Assembly: GCA_023458755.1 (NCBI GenBank)
Contig: JAEWYE010000027.1
Location: 1-64,000 of the forward strand
Direction of reading: 5' to 3'
DNA: 64,000 nucleotides
DNA from: Bacillota bacterium
GTDB taxonomy: Bacteria; Bacillota; Clostridia; Oscillospirales; Acutalibacteraceae
The position numbers and the translations under genes are program-made. Numbering within the stretch: position 1 is the first letter of the stretch; every line of letters starts with the position of its first letter. This document shows positions 37,043-45,620 of this stretch, piece after piece. Under the pieces are notes generated by a model, which saw nothing but the letters and a program-made list of their open reading frames with translations, made no database searches and was not told where the DNA came from.

Positions 37043-37057
37043 TGGGAGGCTTTATTA

Positions 37058-37534
37058 ATGGCAGGACTTGTTCAAAAATTTAAGGATATGTGGAACCCAC
37101 CGGAAGACGAATATGATTACGACTACGATGACAGCCAAGAGGTGGATGTTATGAACAGTCAGGATGAACGCGAAGAATCCCGTGAGCATGACAGCATTAA
37201 GCGTACACCTTCTACCCAGGGAACCAACAAAGTTGTCAATATTCATGCTACAGCTCAACTGCAGGTTGTATTGTTTAAGCCGGAGCGCTTTGGCGAGGAC
37301 ACCCGTGCGGTTGCCGATGAGCTTTTAAAAATGCATACGGTTGTTCTGAATCTGGAAAACACCAACAAAGATGTTTCCCGGCGAATCATTGATTTTCTGA
37401 GCGGCGTTGCTTACGCAAACGGCGGCAAAATTAAGCGTGTCGCGACCAGCACCTTTATTATTACGCCTTATAACGTTGACCTTACCGGCGACGATGTTTT
37501 AGATGAGTTAGAAAATAACGGTGTTTATTTTTAA
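37058..37534 (+). CDS. sepF: Cell division protein SepF
   Basis: SepF anchors and aligns FtsZ polymers at the membrane. The 158-residue protein has the amphipathic N-terminal membrane-binding helix (MAGLVQKFKDMWNPPE), an acidic linker (about 18-55), and the dimerising SepF core starting near 67 (LQVVLFKPERFGEDTRAVADELLKMHTVVLNL), ending GDDVLDELENNGVYF. The stop codon overlaps the ylmH start (TAATG). FtsA-independent anchoring through SepF is typical of Firmicutes. Confidence 0.97.
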   Translation: MAGLVQKFKDMWNPPEDEYDYDYDDSQEVDVMNSQDEREESREHDSIKRTPSTQGTNKVVNIHATAQLQVVLFKPERFGEDTRAVADELLKMHTVVLNLENTNKDVSRRIIDFLSGVAYANGGKIKRVATSTFIITPYNVDLTGDDVLDELENNGVYF

Positions 37535-38298
37535 TGAGTAAAACGCTGCCGCAAACAAATGACAGCCTGCTTGAAGCAAAGCTTCAGGATGCTGCAAAGC
37601 TTTGCTTTTCCAATAATCGGCCGCATTTTATCGGCTTTTTGGATGAACGGGAAGCAGAGCTTGCCGAAAGAATTATGAAAAGATCTGCATTTAAAAACTA
37701 TATGCTTTGGGGCGGACAAGAAGCCTCAGAGCGTGTAGTTTTTGGTGCGTTTCCGGACTATATGGAACCGGATACCTCCGCGTTTCCAATCGTACCCATT
37801 ACGGCGACGTTCCGAACCGGGGACACGCTTTCGCACCGCGATTTTTTGGGCGCGCTTATGGCCGCCGGAATCAACCGCGATACGCTTGGTGATTTGCTGG
37901 TGGAAGAAGGCCGCTGTGTGCTGTTTGTCAAAGCGGAAATAGCGGAGTATGTTTTGCAGCAGATTACCAAAATCGGCAGGGTGGGCGTAAAGCTCGAAAA
38001 AGGTATGCGGGAACCTCTGCCGCAGGGCAGAAAGTTTGCGCCTTTTTCTACTGTTGTGGCGTCTTCAAGGCTTGACTGCATCGTAGCCGCCGCGATTTCT
38101 ACCAGCCGGGAAAAGGCAAGTACGCTGATTGAATCCGGTGCGGTTCTGCTGAATCATGTGGAAACCACCTCGGTGTCCGTGACCGTACACGATGGGGATA
38201 AACTTTCGATTCGGGGAAAAGGGCGTTTTGTGCTGGATCAGATTGGTCCGGTCACAAAAAAAGGACGATTGAGCATCGCCGGAAGAAAATATATTTAA
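37534..38298 (+). CDS. ylmH: S4-domain RNA-binding protein YlmH
   Basis: YlmH binds the 50S ribosome and can act in ribosome quality control beside RqcP, besides an older link to division. The 254-residue protein has an N-terminal region (about 1-95, including FIGFLDEREAELAERIMK), a middle RNA-recognition-like domain (about 96-170, THRDFLGALMAAGI, LGDLLVEEG), and a C-terminal S4 domain (about 178-245, SSRLDCIVAAAISTSREKA, VLLNHVETTSVSV). The start overlaps the sepF stop by one base, so it is coupled to it. Confidence 0.94.
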   Translation: MSKTLPQTNDSLLEAKLQDAAKLCFSNNRPHFIGFLDEREAELAERIMKRSAFKNYMLWGGQEASERVVFGAFPDYMEPDTSAFPIVPITATFRTGDTLSHRDFLGALMAAGINRDTLGDLLVEEGRCVLFVKAEIAEYVLQQITKIGRVGVKLEKGMREPLPQGRKFAPFSTVVASSRLDCIVAAAISTSREKASTLIESGAVLLNHVETTSVSVTVHDGDKLSIRGKGRFVLDQIGPVTKKGRLSIAGRKYI

Positions 38299-38315
38299 AT
38301 TGGGGGGCTTTTATT

Positions 38316-39134
38316 ATGCTTACGCTAAATGATATTATTAATGCCAGCTTTCGCAAATCCAACTTTTCGGGTTATCGCACAGAAGATGTTGATAATTTCC
38401 TTGATGAGGTAAAGGATTCCTACGATGCGCTCATTAAAAAGAATGTAGAGCAAAAGGAAGCAAATGAAAGCTTAACGGAAGAAATGAGCCAGCTTCAGAA
38501 AAAGCTGGAGGTTTTGGCCGCCAAAATTGAAGAATACCGCACAGAAGAAGACGAGATTAAAAACGCTCTTGTCAGTGCGCAGAAGCTCGGCGACGCGTCC
38601 ATACGTGAGGCTCGTCATAAGGCGGAAATCATAATCAAAGACGCAAACATGAAGGCGGAACGAATTATCTCCGGCACAAAAGAAGAGCTTGCCACGCAAA
38701 CACAGGAGTTTGAACGGTTAAAGCAAACGGTTTCCGACTTCCGGTCTCATTTGCTCACTGCCTACAAAGAACATCTTACTTTAATCGATGCGCTTCCTAC
38801 AAAGAGCGAAACACCTTCCGCTCCGGCTGCGGAGCCGGAACCGGATGAAGAGGATTTGCCGCAGGAGGAAGATATTGATATTCCGGTAGATTTTGCGGGT
38901 GAAGCCGCAGAGGACGACGAACCGGCCGAGGAAAGCGAGCAGTTTGAAGATCCGCTTTTCAGCAGTCAGGCAACGCAGAACTTTCATTTAAATGTCAGCA
39001 GTTTTGAAAACCAGCCGGAGCAGCAGAATACGGCAAATCCCCATGATATGCGTTACGATGTACTGAAATTTGGCGATAATTATGATATCTCGGATGACAA
39101 TGATTCTCCCGTAGGTATCTTTCACCGCAAATAA
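38316..39134 (+). CDS. divIVA: DivIVA domain-containing protein
   Basis: A 272-residue polar/septal scaffold. The N-terminal DivIVA membrane-binding segment (TLNDIINASFRKSNFSGYRTEDVDNFLDEV, split by its Arg-containing turn) leads into a coiled coil to about residue 150. An acidic, low-complexity linker (about 165-210) and a tail follow. The tail ends GDNYDISDDNDSPVGIFHRK. The extended acidic tail is longer than in Bacillus DivIVA (164 residues). The site GGGGGG is just upstream. It is the last division gene before ileS. Confidence 0.93.
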   Translation: MLTLNDIINASFRKSNFSGYRTEDVDNFLDEVKDSYDALIKKNVEQKEANESLTEEMSQLQKKLEVLAAKIEEYRTEEDEIKNALVSAQKLGDASIREARHKAEIIIKDANMKAERIISGTKEELATQTQEFERLKQTVSDFRSHLLTAYKEHLTLIDALPTKSETPSAPAAEPEPDEEDLPQEEDIDIPVDFAGEAAEDDEPAEESEQFEDPLFSSQATQNFHLNVSSFENQPEQQNTANPHDMRYDVLKFGDNYDISDDNDSPVGIFHRK

Positions 39135-39178
39135 TCGTATAAGCTTATATAAAATTACCTAAGGAGAGAATTATTACA

Positions 39179-41977
39179 ATGCCGCAAGATTACAAAAGCA
39201 CATTGAATTTACCCCAAACCAGTTTTGCCATGCAGGCCGGTCTGCCGAAGCGCGAACCGGAAATGCTGAAGGCTTGGAATGAAAATGAGATATATGAAAA
39301 GCTCATGAAAAAAAATGAGGGGAAGCCCCTCTACGTTCTTCATGACGGCCCTCCGTACGCCAACGGTGATATTCATCTGGGTACGGCGCTGAATAAAACA
39401 TTAAAGGATATTATTGTCCGTTATAAAAACATGGCAGGCTTTAAGGCTCCTTATGTTCCCGGTTTTGATACCCACGGACTGCCGACCGAATTAAAAGCCC
39501 GCAAAAAGGCTGGTGTCGACAATTCTACCACCATCTCCGATGTGGAACTTCGCAAATTGTGCCGTGAATTCGCTCTCGGCTATATCGACGACCAGCGCGA
39601 ACAGTTCAAACGTCTTGGCGTTATGGGTGAGTGGAACGACCCCTATATTACACTGAAAAAAGAATTTGAAGCCAAACAGATCGAAGTATTTTCCGAAATG
39701 GCGACCAAAGGCTATATTTACAAAGGGTTAAAGCCTGTTTACTGGTGCCCGGAGTGCGAAACCGCGCTTGCGGAAGCCGAAATTGAATACGCGGAGGATC
39801 CCTGCAATTCTATCTATGTAAAATTCCGCGTGACCGATGATAAGGGTCTGTTTACTGCGAAGGGTGCCGATTTGGCGAATACCTATTTTGTTATCTGGAC
39901 AACCACCACATGGACCATCCCGGGCAATGTCGCCATTTGCCTCGGCCCGGATTTTGAGTATTCCCTCATCCAGTGCGAAAATGAATATTTTGTCATGGCT
40001 ACCGCATTATACGAAGCGGCTATGCAGGAAGCCGGTAAATCCGATTACAAAGTCATTGCCACCTTCCAGGGCAAAGACCTTGAATATATGAAAACTGCCC
40101 ATCCGTTCCTTGACCGTACCTCCCTTGTGATTGTCGGTGACCATGTAACGCTTGAAAGCGGTACCGGCTGCGTTCATACCGCTCCGGGACACGGTGTCGA
40201 GGACTTCGATGTCTGCCATAACCATTACCCTGAAATTTCGGTTATCGTTCCGGTAGACAGCCACGGCAGACTCACCGCGGAGGCCGGCGAAAAATTTGCC
40301 GGTTTGACAACCAATCAGGCCAATAAAGAAATCGCGCAGTATTTGCAGGATATCGGCGCAATGTTCGCCATGCAGAAGATTATCCATCAGTATCCGCACT
40401 GCTGGCGCTGCAAAAAGCCGGTTCTGTTCCGCGCTACCGAGCAATGGTTCTGCTCCATTGATTCCATCAAGAAGCAGGCGGTGGAAGAAATCAATCAAGT
40501 CGAGTGGACTCCGGGGTGGGGCAAAGACCGCATCACCTCTATGGTTATGGACCGCAACGACTGGTGTATCTCCCGTCAGCGCCGCTGGGGTGTGCCGATT
40601 CCGATTTTCTACTGCAAAGACTGCGGCGAGCCGCTTATCGATAAAGAAGCCATGATGGCGGTTTCCAGACTGTTTGGGCAGGAAGGCTCCGATGCTTGGT
40701 ATATCAAAGACGCAAAAGAAATTCTTCCGCAGGGAACTAAGTGCGGCAAATGCGGCTGCACCGAATTCACCAAGGAACACGATATTATGGACGTATGGTT
40801 TGACTCCGGTGTTACCCACGCTGCTGTGCTCGACCAAAGGCCGTATCTCCAGTGGCCTGCCGACCTTTATCTGGAAGGCGCCGATCAATACCGCGGCTGG
40901 TTCCAGTCCTCACTTTTAACGGCGGTTGCGTTTAAAGGCAAAGCACCTTATAAAGCAGTTGTCACCCACGGCTGGGTGGTAGACGGCGAAGGCCGCAAGA
41001 TGTCCAAATCTTTGGGCAACGGCATCGCTCCGTCAGAAATTGTGGAACAGTACGGTGCGGATATTCTCCGCCTGTGGGTTGCTTCTTCCGATTATCATGC
41101 CGATATTCGCATTTCCAAGGAAATTTTGAAGCAGCTTTCCGACGCATACCGCAAAATCCGCAATACCGCGCGCTTCATTTTGGGCAACCTTTCTGACTTT
41201 AACCCGGATACCGATAAAGTCGCGCTCGACAAACTTTTGCCGATTGACCGCTGGGCGCTCAATAAATTGGATGAATTGAGCAAACATGTCTGCGAAGGCT
41301 ACGATTCCTTTGAATTCCATCAGGCTTACCATGCTATTCACAATTTCTGTGTGGTCGACATGTCGAACTTCTATCTGGATGTTCTCAAGGACCGTTTGTA
41401 TATCCAAAAGAAAGACAGTGAAAGCCGCCGTGCGGCGCAGACAACCATGTATATCATTCTGGATGCCATGACAAGACTGGTTTCTCCGATCTTGGCATAT
41501 ACCTCCGATGAAATTTGGCAGGCAATGCCGCATGAAGCGTCTGTCGATAAGGAATGCGTGGTATTCAATGAAATGCCGAAACCGACCGGTGTAAACGCGG
41601 ACGCTGAATTTACCGCTACGTGGGACCGCATTCATGAAATTCGCGATGTTGTGAAAAAGGCGCTGGAAATTGCCCGTACCAATAAAGTAATCGGTGCTTC
41701 TCTTGATTCCAAACTGGAGTTGTACTGCGAAGGTGAACTTTACGATTTTGTGAAATCTGTAGAAAATGAGCTTGCCGCTGTGTTTATTGTTTCTCAAGTC
41801 GAGATTCATAAGGACGGTAAAGGCGAATATACAGGTGAGGAATTGCCGGAGCTTTCCGTCACGGTATTGCATGCGGACGGCGATAAATGCCCGCGCTGCT
41901 GGACGTTCAGCAATACAGTCGGCAGTAATGCCGCGCATTCGGAAGTTTGCGCTCGCTGCGCCGAAGCATTAGAATAA
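39179..41977 (+). CDS. ileS: Isoleucyl-tRNA synthetase
   Basis: IleS charges tRNA-Ile and edits valine. The 932-residue protein has the HIGH motif as HLGT in PPYANGDIHLGTALNK (about 57-72), a CP1 editing domain (TTWTIPGNVAI; HTAPGHGVEDF), the KMSKS motif in GRKMSKSLGNG (about 605-615), and the C-terminal zinc finger (CPRCW...CARC). This is the bacterial IleS1 type. The leader from divIVA is only 44 bases, with no T-box. It ends in a terminator. Confidence 0.98.
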   Translation: MPQDYKSTLNLPQTSFAMQAGLPKREPEMLKAWNENEIYEKLMKKNEGKPLYVLHDGPPYANGDIHLGTALNKTLKDIIVRYKNMAGFKAPYVPGFDTHGLPTELKARKKAGVDNSTTISDVELRKLCREFALGYIDDQREQFKRLGVMGEWNDPYITLKKEFEAKQIEVFSEMATKGYIYKGLKPVYWCPECETALAEAEIEYAEDPCNSIYVKFRVTDDKGLFTAKGADLANTYFVIWTTTTWTIPGNVAICLGPDFEYSLIQCENEYFVMATALYEAAMQEAGKSDYKVIATFQGKDLEYMKTAHPFLDRTSLVIVGDHVTLESGTGCVHTAPGHGVEDFDVCHNHYPEISVIVPVDSHGRLTAEAGEKFAGLTTNQANKEIAQYLQDIGAMFAMQKIIHQYPHCWRCKKPVLFRATEQWFCSIDSIKKQAVEEINQVEWTPGWGKDRITSMVMDRNDWCISRQRRWGVPIPIFYCKDCGEPLIDKEAMMAVSRLFGQEGSDAWYIKDAKEILPQGTKCGKCGCTEFTKEHDIMDVWFDSGVTHAAVLDQRPYLQWPADLYLEGADQYRGWFQSSLLTAVAFKGKAPYKAVVTHGWVVDGEGRKMSKSLGNGIAPSEIVEQYGADILRLWVASSDYHADIRISKEILKQLSDAYRKIRNTARFILGNLSDFNPDTDKVALDKLLPIDRWALNKLDELSKHVCEGYDSFEFHQAYHAIHNFCVVDMSNFYLDVLKDRLYIQKKDSESRRAAQTTMYIILDAMTRLVSPILAYTSDEIWQAMPHEASVDKECVVFNEMPKPTGVNADAEFTATWDRIHEIRDVVKKALEIARTNKVIGASLDSKLELYCEGELYDFVKSVENELAAVFIVSQVEIHKDGKGEYTGEELPELSVTVLHADGDKCPRCWTFSNTVGSNAAHSEVCARCAEALE

Positions 41978-41980
41978 AGT

Positions 41981-42022
41981 TTTATAAAAGGGGCGTGCCG
42001 CTGGTTCGCCCTTTTTTATAAA
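41981..42022 (+). terminator. Intrinsic terminator after ileS
   Basis: TTTATAAAAGGGGCG pairs with CGCCCTTTTTTATAAA with one bulge, loop of about 11 bases, T-run within the right arm. Confidence 0.85.
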
Positions 42023-42025
42023 GTC

Positions 42026-42054
42026 AATTGCCGCCGTTTTAGCCGTCGGCAATT
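42026..42054 (+). other. Hairpin in the lspA leader
   Basis: AATTGCCG (42026-42033) pairs with CGGCAATT (42047-42054), an 8-bp stem with a 13-base loop and no T-run. It sits between the ileS terminator and the lspA ribosome binding site. Role unknown. Confidence 0.4.
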
Positions 42055-42083
42055 GGCTTCATAATTTGTGAGGGGATGTTATT

Positions 42084-42575
42084 TTGCCAGTTATTGCACT
42101 TATACTCGCCGCGATTTTTGTAGTCGCTGACCAGTTCATTAAAACGATGGTTGTCAATCAATTGCAGCCTGTTGGAAGTGTCACAATTATTCCAGGTCTT
42201 TTGAATCTTACATTTTTGAAAAATTCAGGTGCTGCCTTCGGTATTCTGCAAAATCAAATATGGCTGTTTGCCACTATTACGATTCTGCTTTCCGCAGCTA
42301 TCATTTTTGTACTTTTCGCTTATCAGGAGCACTCATTTTTCTCTTATGCCGCAGCGATTTTAATCATTGCGGGCGGTATCGGGAATCTGATTGACCGTCT
42401 TTATTACGGCTATGTTGTGGATTATATTCACGTGCTGTTCTTCCCGCCGATATTTAACTTTGCGGATTGCTGCGTTACGGTAGGGTGTGTTTGTTTCATC
42501 ATTCACATACTTTTCTTTGCTGAACGCACAAATAAAGGGCGCCATGTAGAACACCATTATCATGAAAGACGCTGA
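42084..42575 (+). CDS. lspA: Lipoprotein signal peptidase (signal peptidase II)
   Basis: LspA cleaves the signal peptides of diacylglyceryl-modified prolipoproteins in the membrane. The 163-residue protein has four membrane helices (about 4-22, 58-80, 86-106, 128-150). The catalytic aspartates are Asp113 (in RLYYGYVVDYIHV) and Asp128 (FNFADCC), with the conserved KNSGAAFGIL near 46-55 and GGIGNLIDRL. A TTG start follows GAGGGGAT by 7 bases. The end overlaps rluD by 14 bases. Confidence 0.96.
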   Translation: MPVIALILAAIFVVADQFIKTMVVNQLQPVGSVTIIPGLLNLTFLKNSGAAFGILQNQIWLFATITILLSAAIIFVLFAYQEHSFFSYAAAILIIAGGIGNLIDRLYYGYVVDYIHVLFFPPIFNFADCCVTVGCVCFIIHILFFAERTNKGRHVEHHYHERR

Positions 42576-43512
42576 ATCGGTGACAGCTTTGGAACAGGTT
42601 GTTCAAATTGAAATCACACCGGAGCTTGACGGTGACCGATTGGATAAAGCGCTCAGCTTACTATTGGAAGATGTAACCCGTTCTTCCGCTCAGCGGCTGA
42701 TTGAACAGGGCTGTGTGACCAAGAACAGCATTGTCTTGCGCAAAAGCTGTAAAGTAAGTACGGGGGATATTTTTACCGTAGCGATTCCGCAGCCGGTTGC
42801 TCTTGAGGTACAACCGCAGGATATTCCGCTGGACATTCTGTATGAAGACGACGATTTACTTGTTGTCAACAAACCAAAAGGGATGGTTGTGCATCCCGCA
42901 CCCGGTAATTATGAGGGAACATTGGTAAATGCCTTGCTCGCACATTGCGGCAGCTCCCTTTCGGGCATCAACGGCGTTATCCGCCCCGGTATTGTTCATC
43001 GAATAGATAAGGATACCAGCGGACTGCTGATTGTGGCGAAAAATGATTTTGCCCATCAAAAGCTGGCGGCACAAATCAAAGCGCATACGTTTACACGTAT
43101 GTACGAGGCAGTCGTTTACGGCAATTTAAAGGGCGACGACGGTACGGTTGACGCGCCGATTGGACGGCATCCGATTGACCGGAAGCGTATGGCGGTTACC
43201 GAGAAGAATTCGCGAAATGCTGTCACACACTATCATGTTATCCAGCGTTATCCCGGCTTTACCCATGTGCAGTTGAAGCTGGAAACCGGGCGTACCCATC
43301 AAATAAGGGTTCATATGGCGTACATTGGTCATCCGGTAGCGGGAGACGCGGTTTACGGCCCCAAAAAAGTCATTACCGCGCTTCACGGTCAATGCCTGCA
43401 TGCGCGTGTGATTGGCTTTGTTCATCCGCGCGACGGTCGTTATATCGAAATTACCAGTGAACTGCCGTCCTATTTTACAAATTATTTGGATCAGTTGAAA
43501 CGGCTGACCTGA
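42562..43512 (+). CDS. rluD: RluA-family 23S rRNA pseudouridine synthase (RluD-like, YlyB)
   Basis: A 316-residue pseudouridine synthase. It has an N-terminal S4 domain (about 22-80), then the catalytic domain with Asp149 in the RluA motif HRIDKDTSGLLIVAK, GRTHQIRVHM and GDAVYG. The RluD type modifies helix 69 of 23S rRNA; in Firmicutes the counterpart ylyB lies next to lspA, as here. The ATG is inside the lspA reading frame. pyrR, next in Bacillus, is absent. Confidence 0.94.
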   Translation: MKDAESVTALEQVVQIEITPELDGDRLDKALSLLLEDVTRSSAQRLIEQGCVTKNSIVLRKSCKVSTGDIFTVAIPQPVALEVQPQDIPLDILYEDDDLLVVNKPKGMVVHPAPGNYEGTLVNALLAHCGSSLSGINGVIRPGIVHRIDKDTSGLLIVAKNDFAHQKLAAQIKAHTFTRMYEAVVYGNLKGDDGTVDAPIGRHPIDRKRMAVTEKNSRNAVTHYHVIQRYPGFTHVQLKLETGRTHQIRVHMAYIGHPVAGDAVYGPKKVITALHGQCLHARVIGFVHPRDGRYIEITSELPSYFTNYLDQLKRLT

Positions 43513-43582
43513 CAGATTTTTAATCATTTAGCGGCTTAAGCCGGTAGTGATTCAGTTGAAACTTAGCAAAAGGAGAATTCAT

Positions 43583-44389
43583 TTGCAATTTCAGGATATT
43601 TTATTGGTCTCAGATTTAGACGGAACATTAATCGGAAAAGATTTTATCGTACCGCAACGCAATATTGCCGCGGTAAAGCGCTTTAAAGAAGAGGGCGGAA
43701 ATTTTGCCATTGCCACCGGACGTGCGGTGGATTCCGGGGCACGCTATTACAGCGTCGCCACTCCAAACGCGCCGTGTGTACTTTTAAACGGCTCACTGGT
43801 CTATGATTTTGACACAAAACAGGTGCTCTCCGAGTATCCTCTGCCGTTAGGCGCGGTCGGTTACCTGCAAAAGGTTATCGAGCGTTTTCCCACCTGTGGT
43901 GTGGAAGTTTATACAAAAGATAAGATATATATACTGAAAGCAAATAAATATATCGAAGCGCATATGAAGCATGAGGGTCTTCCTTGTAAGGAATGTAAGA
44001 TTTCGGACATACCGGACAAATGGGACAAAACGCTTTTTGCCGCGGATGCGGATGTAAAATCCGAGATGCTCCAATTTGTGTCCACCATTGGGCATGAGGG
44101 GGTACGCTTTGTATCGTCTTCGGAGTATTATATTGAAATGCTTCCCGAATATGCGGACAAAGGCAGCGGTTTGACCGAACTGATACATCTGACAGGATTT
44201 AAACGTGAAAATGTATATGCAATCGGCGATTACTATAACGATTCGGAAATGCTCGAAGCGGCCGGATTTGCGGCAGTACCTGCGAACGCGCCGGACGATA
44301 TTAAAGAAATGGCGGATTTGGTGGTCGGGCATTGCTATGACGGAGCAGTCGCCGATTTGATTGAATATATTGAGCGAAAAGTAAAGTAG
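43583..44389 (+). CDS. Cof-type HAD-IIB family hydrolase
   Basis: A 268-residue phosphatase of the HAD IIB (Cof) group. Motif I DLDGTLIGKDF is near residues 9-19, motif II is an ATGRA-type segment (FAIATGRAVDSG), and motif III/IV are K-x..GSGLTEL and AIGDYYNDSEMLEAAG. Such enzymes dephosphorylate sugar phosphates, nucleotides or flavin intermediates. The TTG at 43583 is used, with AAAGGAGAA 10 bases before it; an upstream frame to 43547 has no site. comEA-like and GNAT genes follow closely. Confidence 0.9.
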   Translation: MQFQDILLVSDLDGTLIGKDFIVPQRNIAAVKRFKEEGGNFAIATGRAVDSGARYYSVATPNAPCVLLNGSLVYDFDTKQVLSEYPLPLGAVGYLQKVIERFPTCGVEVYTKDKIYILKANKYIEAHMKHEGLPCKECKISDIPDKWDKTLFAADADVKSEMLQFVSTIGHEGVRFVSSSEYYIEMLPEYADKGSGLTELIHLTGFKRENVYAIGDYYNDSEMLEAAGFAAVPANAPDDIKEMADLVVGHCYDGAVADLIEYIERKVK

Positions 44390-44398
44390 GCGCGGTAC

Positions 44399-44824
44399 AT
44401 GGAAAACGAGGCTCTGCATATTCGGTACCTGATTGGGGTTGCGGCAATCCTTTGTGCGGTCATCATCGGCTACAATTTGTTTTTTGTACCGGATGCCGCA
44501 ACGACGGCTGTCGTTTATGCGGACAGTTCTTCTGTGCGTTCCGGTATGGAAAATATGGGGAGCGGTACGGTGAGCTCGGAAGGGTATACACCTTCCCAAA
44601 GCAAAATCGCCTCAAAGGCCGTCACCGGCAAGGTAAATATCAACACGGCAACCGCACAGGAGCTTGACAGCGGTTTGCCGGAAATCGGTTCTGTAATGGC
44701 AAAGCGTATTGTCGAATACCGTGAGAAGAACGGTAAGTTCAAAACAATTGAAGCGATTAAAAATGTATCCGGAATCGGCGATAAAACATTTGAAAAGCTT
44801 CGGAATTTCATCACGGTGGATTGA
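44399..44824 (+). CDS. ComEA-like helix-hairpin-helix protein
   Basis: A 141-residue protein with one N-terminal membrane helix (about 10-28, LIGVAAILCAVIIGYNLFF), a Ser/Gly-rich linker, and a C-terminal pair of helix-hairpin-helix motifs. These begin VNINTATAQEL, followed by GLPEIGSVMAKRIVEYREKNGKF and the second hairpin VSGIGDKTFEKL. This is the DNA-binding domain of ComEA, the surface receptor of transformation. comEB/comEC are not adjacent, so competence is not shown; it is a candidate DNA receptor only. Confidence 0.88.
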   Translation: MENEALHIRYLIGVAAILCAVIIGYNLFFVPDAATTAVVYADSSSVRSGMENMGSGTVSSEGYTPSQSKIASKAVTGKVNINTATAQELDSGLPEIGSVMAKRIVEYREKNGKFKTIEAIKNVSGIGDKTFEKLRNFITVD

Positions 44825-44868
44825 TGAAATACGCTGCAATCCGTTTGAGCAGAGGGGGAGAGAAGCGG

Positions 44869-45375
44869 ATGAAGGTAACATTCAGGCGCGCGGTAGCACA
44901 GGATGCAGCCGCAATCAGTGAAATCTATGCGTTAAGCTGGAAAGCAGCCTACCGTGGAATGGTACCGCAGCAATATCTGGATGAATTAAAACCGGATTTT
45001 TGGAATCGAAAATTTGACAGCTGGATAACAACCGGAAAGTTAAAAGCGGATTTGATCTGTGCGGACGGTGTTCCTGCGGGCTGTGCCGCTTATGGAAAAG
45101 CAAGAGAGGATCGGTTTACTGATTGGGGAGAAATTGTTTCGATTTATGTCCGCCCGGACTGCTTTCATAAGGGCTATGGGCAAAAGCTGATGGAAACCGC
45201 ACTGACAAATTTAAGAGCGGATGGCTATCAAAACTGCTATTTGTGGGTGTTGGATGAAAACAAAAATGCCCGGCAGTTTTACGAGCGGAACGGGTTCATC
45301 TGCAATCACGATATCTGCCATTCGGAGATTTTAGGCAAGCAGCTCACGGAGCTTCGCTATATTCGAAATCTATAG
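44869..45375 (+). CDS. GNAT-family N-acetyltransferase
   Basis: A 168-residue acetyl-CoA-dependent transferase. The acetyl-CoA-binding segment is VSIYVRPDCFHKGYGQKLMETAL (Q/R-x2-G-x-G/A form), and the C-terminal strand-helix is CYLWVLDENKNARQFYERNGF. The substrate is unknown. ATG 44869 follows GGGGGAG by 9 bases; the TTG at 44821 overlaps comEA but has none. A very strong hairpin lies just after it. Confidence 0.88.
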   Translation: MKVTFRRAVAQDAAAISEIYALSWKAAYRGMVPQQYLDELKPDFWNRKFDSWITTGKLKADLICADGVPAGCAAYGKAREDRFTDWGEIVSIYVRPDCFHKGYGQKLMETALTNLRADGYQNCYLWVLDENKNARQFYERNGFICNHDICHSEILGKQLTELRYIRNL

Positions 45376-45379
45376 AGAT

Positions 45380-45432
45380 AAAAAGACAGTTCTCCTGCGA
45401 TTTATGTATCGCAAGGGAAACTGTCTTTTTTT
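45380..45432 (+). terminator. Intrinsic terminator after the GNAT gene
   Basis: AAAAAGACAGTT pairs with AACTGTCTTTTT, extended by CTCC/GGG and TGCGAT/ATCGCA. A-tract and T-tract make it bidirectional, useful for the convergent ABC operon. Confidence 0.92.
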
Positions 45433-45460
45433 ATTGTGTGGAACACCCTGACTTCCTTAC

Positions 45461-45534
45461 TGTTGCACACCCCCATGCGCTTAGCAGGGGGTGGGGCGGC
45501 CAAGCCGCCCCTTTACGCTCCGCTTGGGCGAAAG
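45461..45534 (-). repeat. Dispersed two-hairpin repeat, copy C
   Basis: On the minus strand: GCGGAGCGTAAA, hairpin 1 GGGGCGGC-TTG-GCCGCCCC, CACCCCCTGC spacer, then hairpin 2 GCGCAT-GGGG-GTGTGC with wobble pairs, and CAACAG. It lies between the convergent GNAT and ABC genes. Confidence 0.78.
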
Positions 45535-45620
45535 TAAAATGGATAACGATTTCATTTAGTTTGCCTTTTTGTACGGGATGGGTTGAGGGTGAGAAACTTA
45601 TTTGATGTAAGCGGAAAGTA

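Noticed and set aside
39135..39178. T-box leader before ileS
   Set aside because: Only 44 bases separate divIVA and ileS; no specifier loop, AGGGTGG motif or terminator is present.
42026..42054. PyrR or other regulatory element before lspA
   Set aside because: A plain 8-bp hairpin without the conserved loop; pyr genes are absent.
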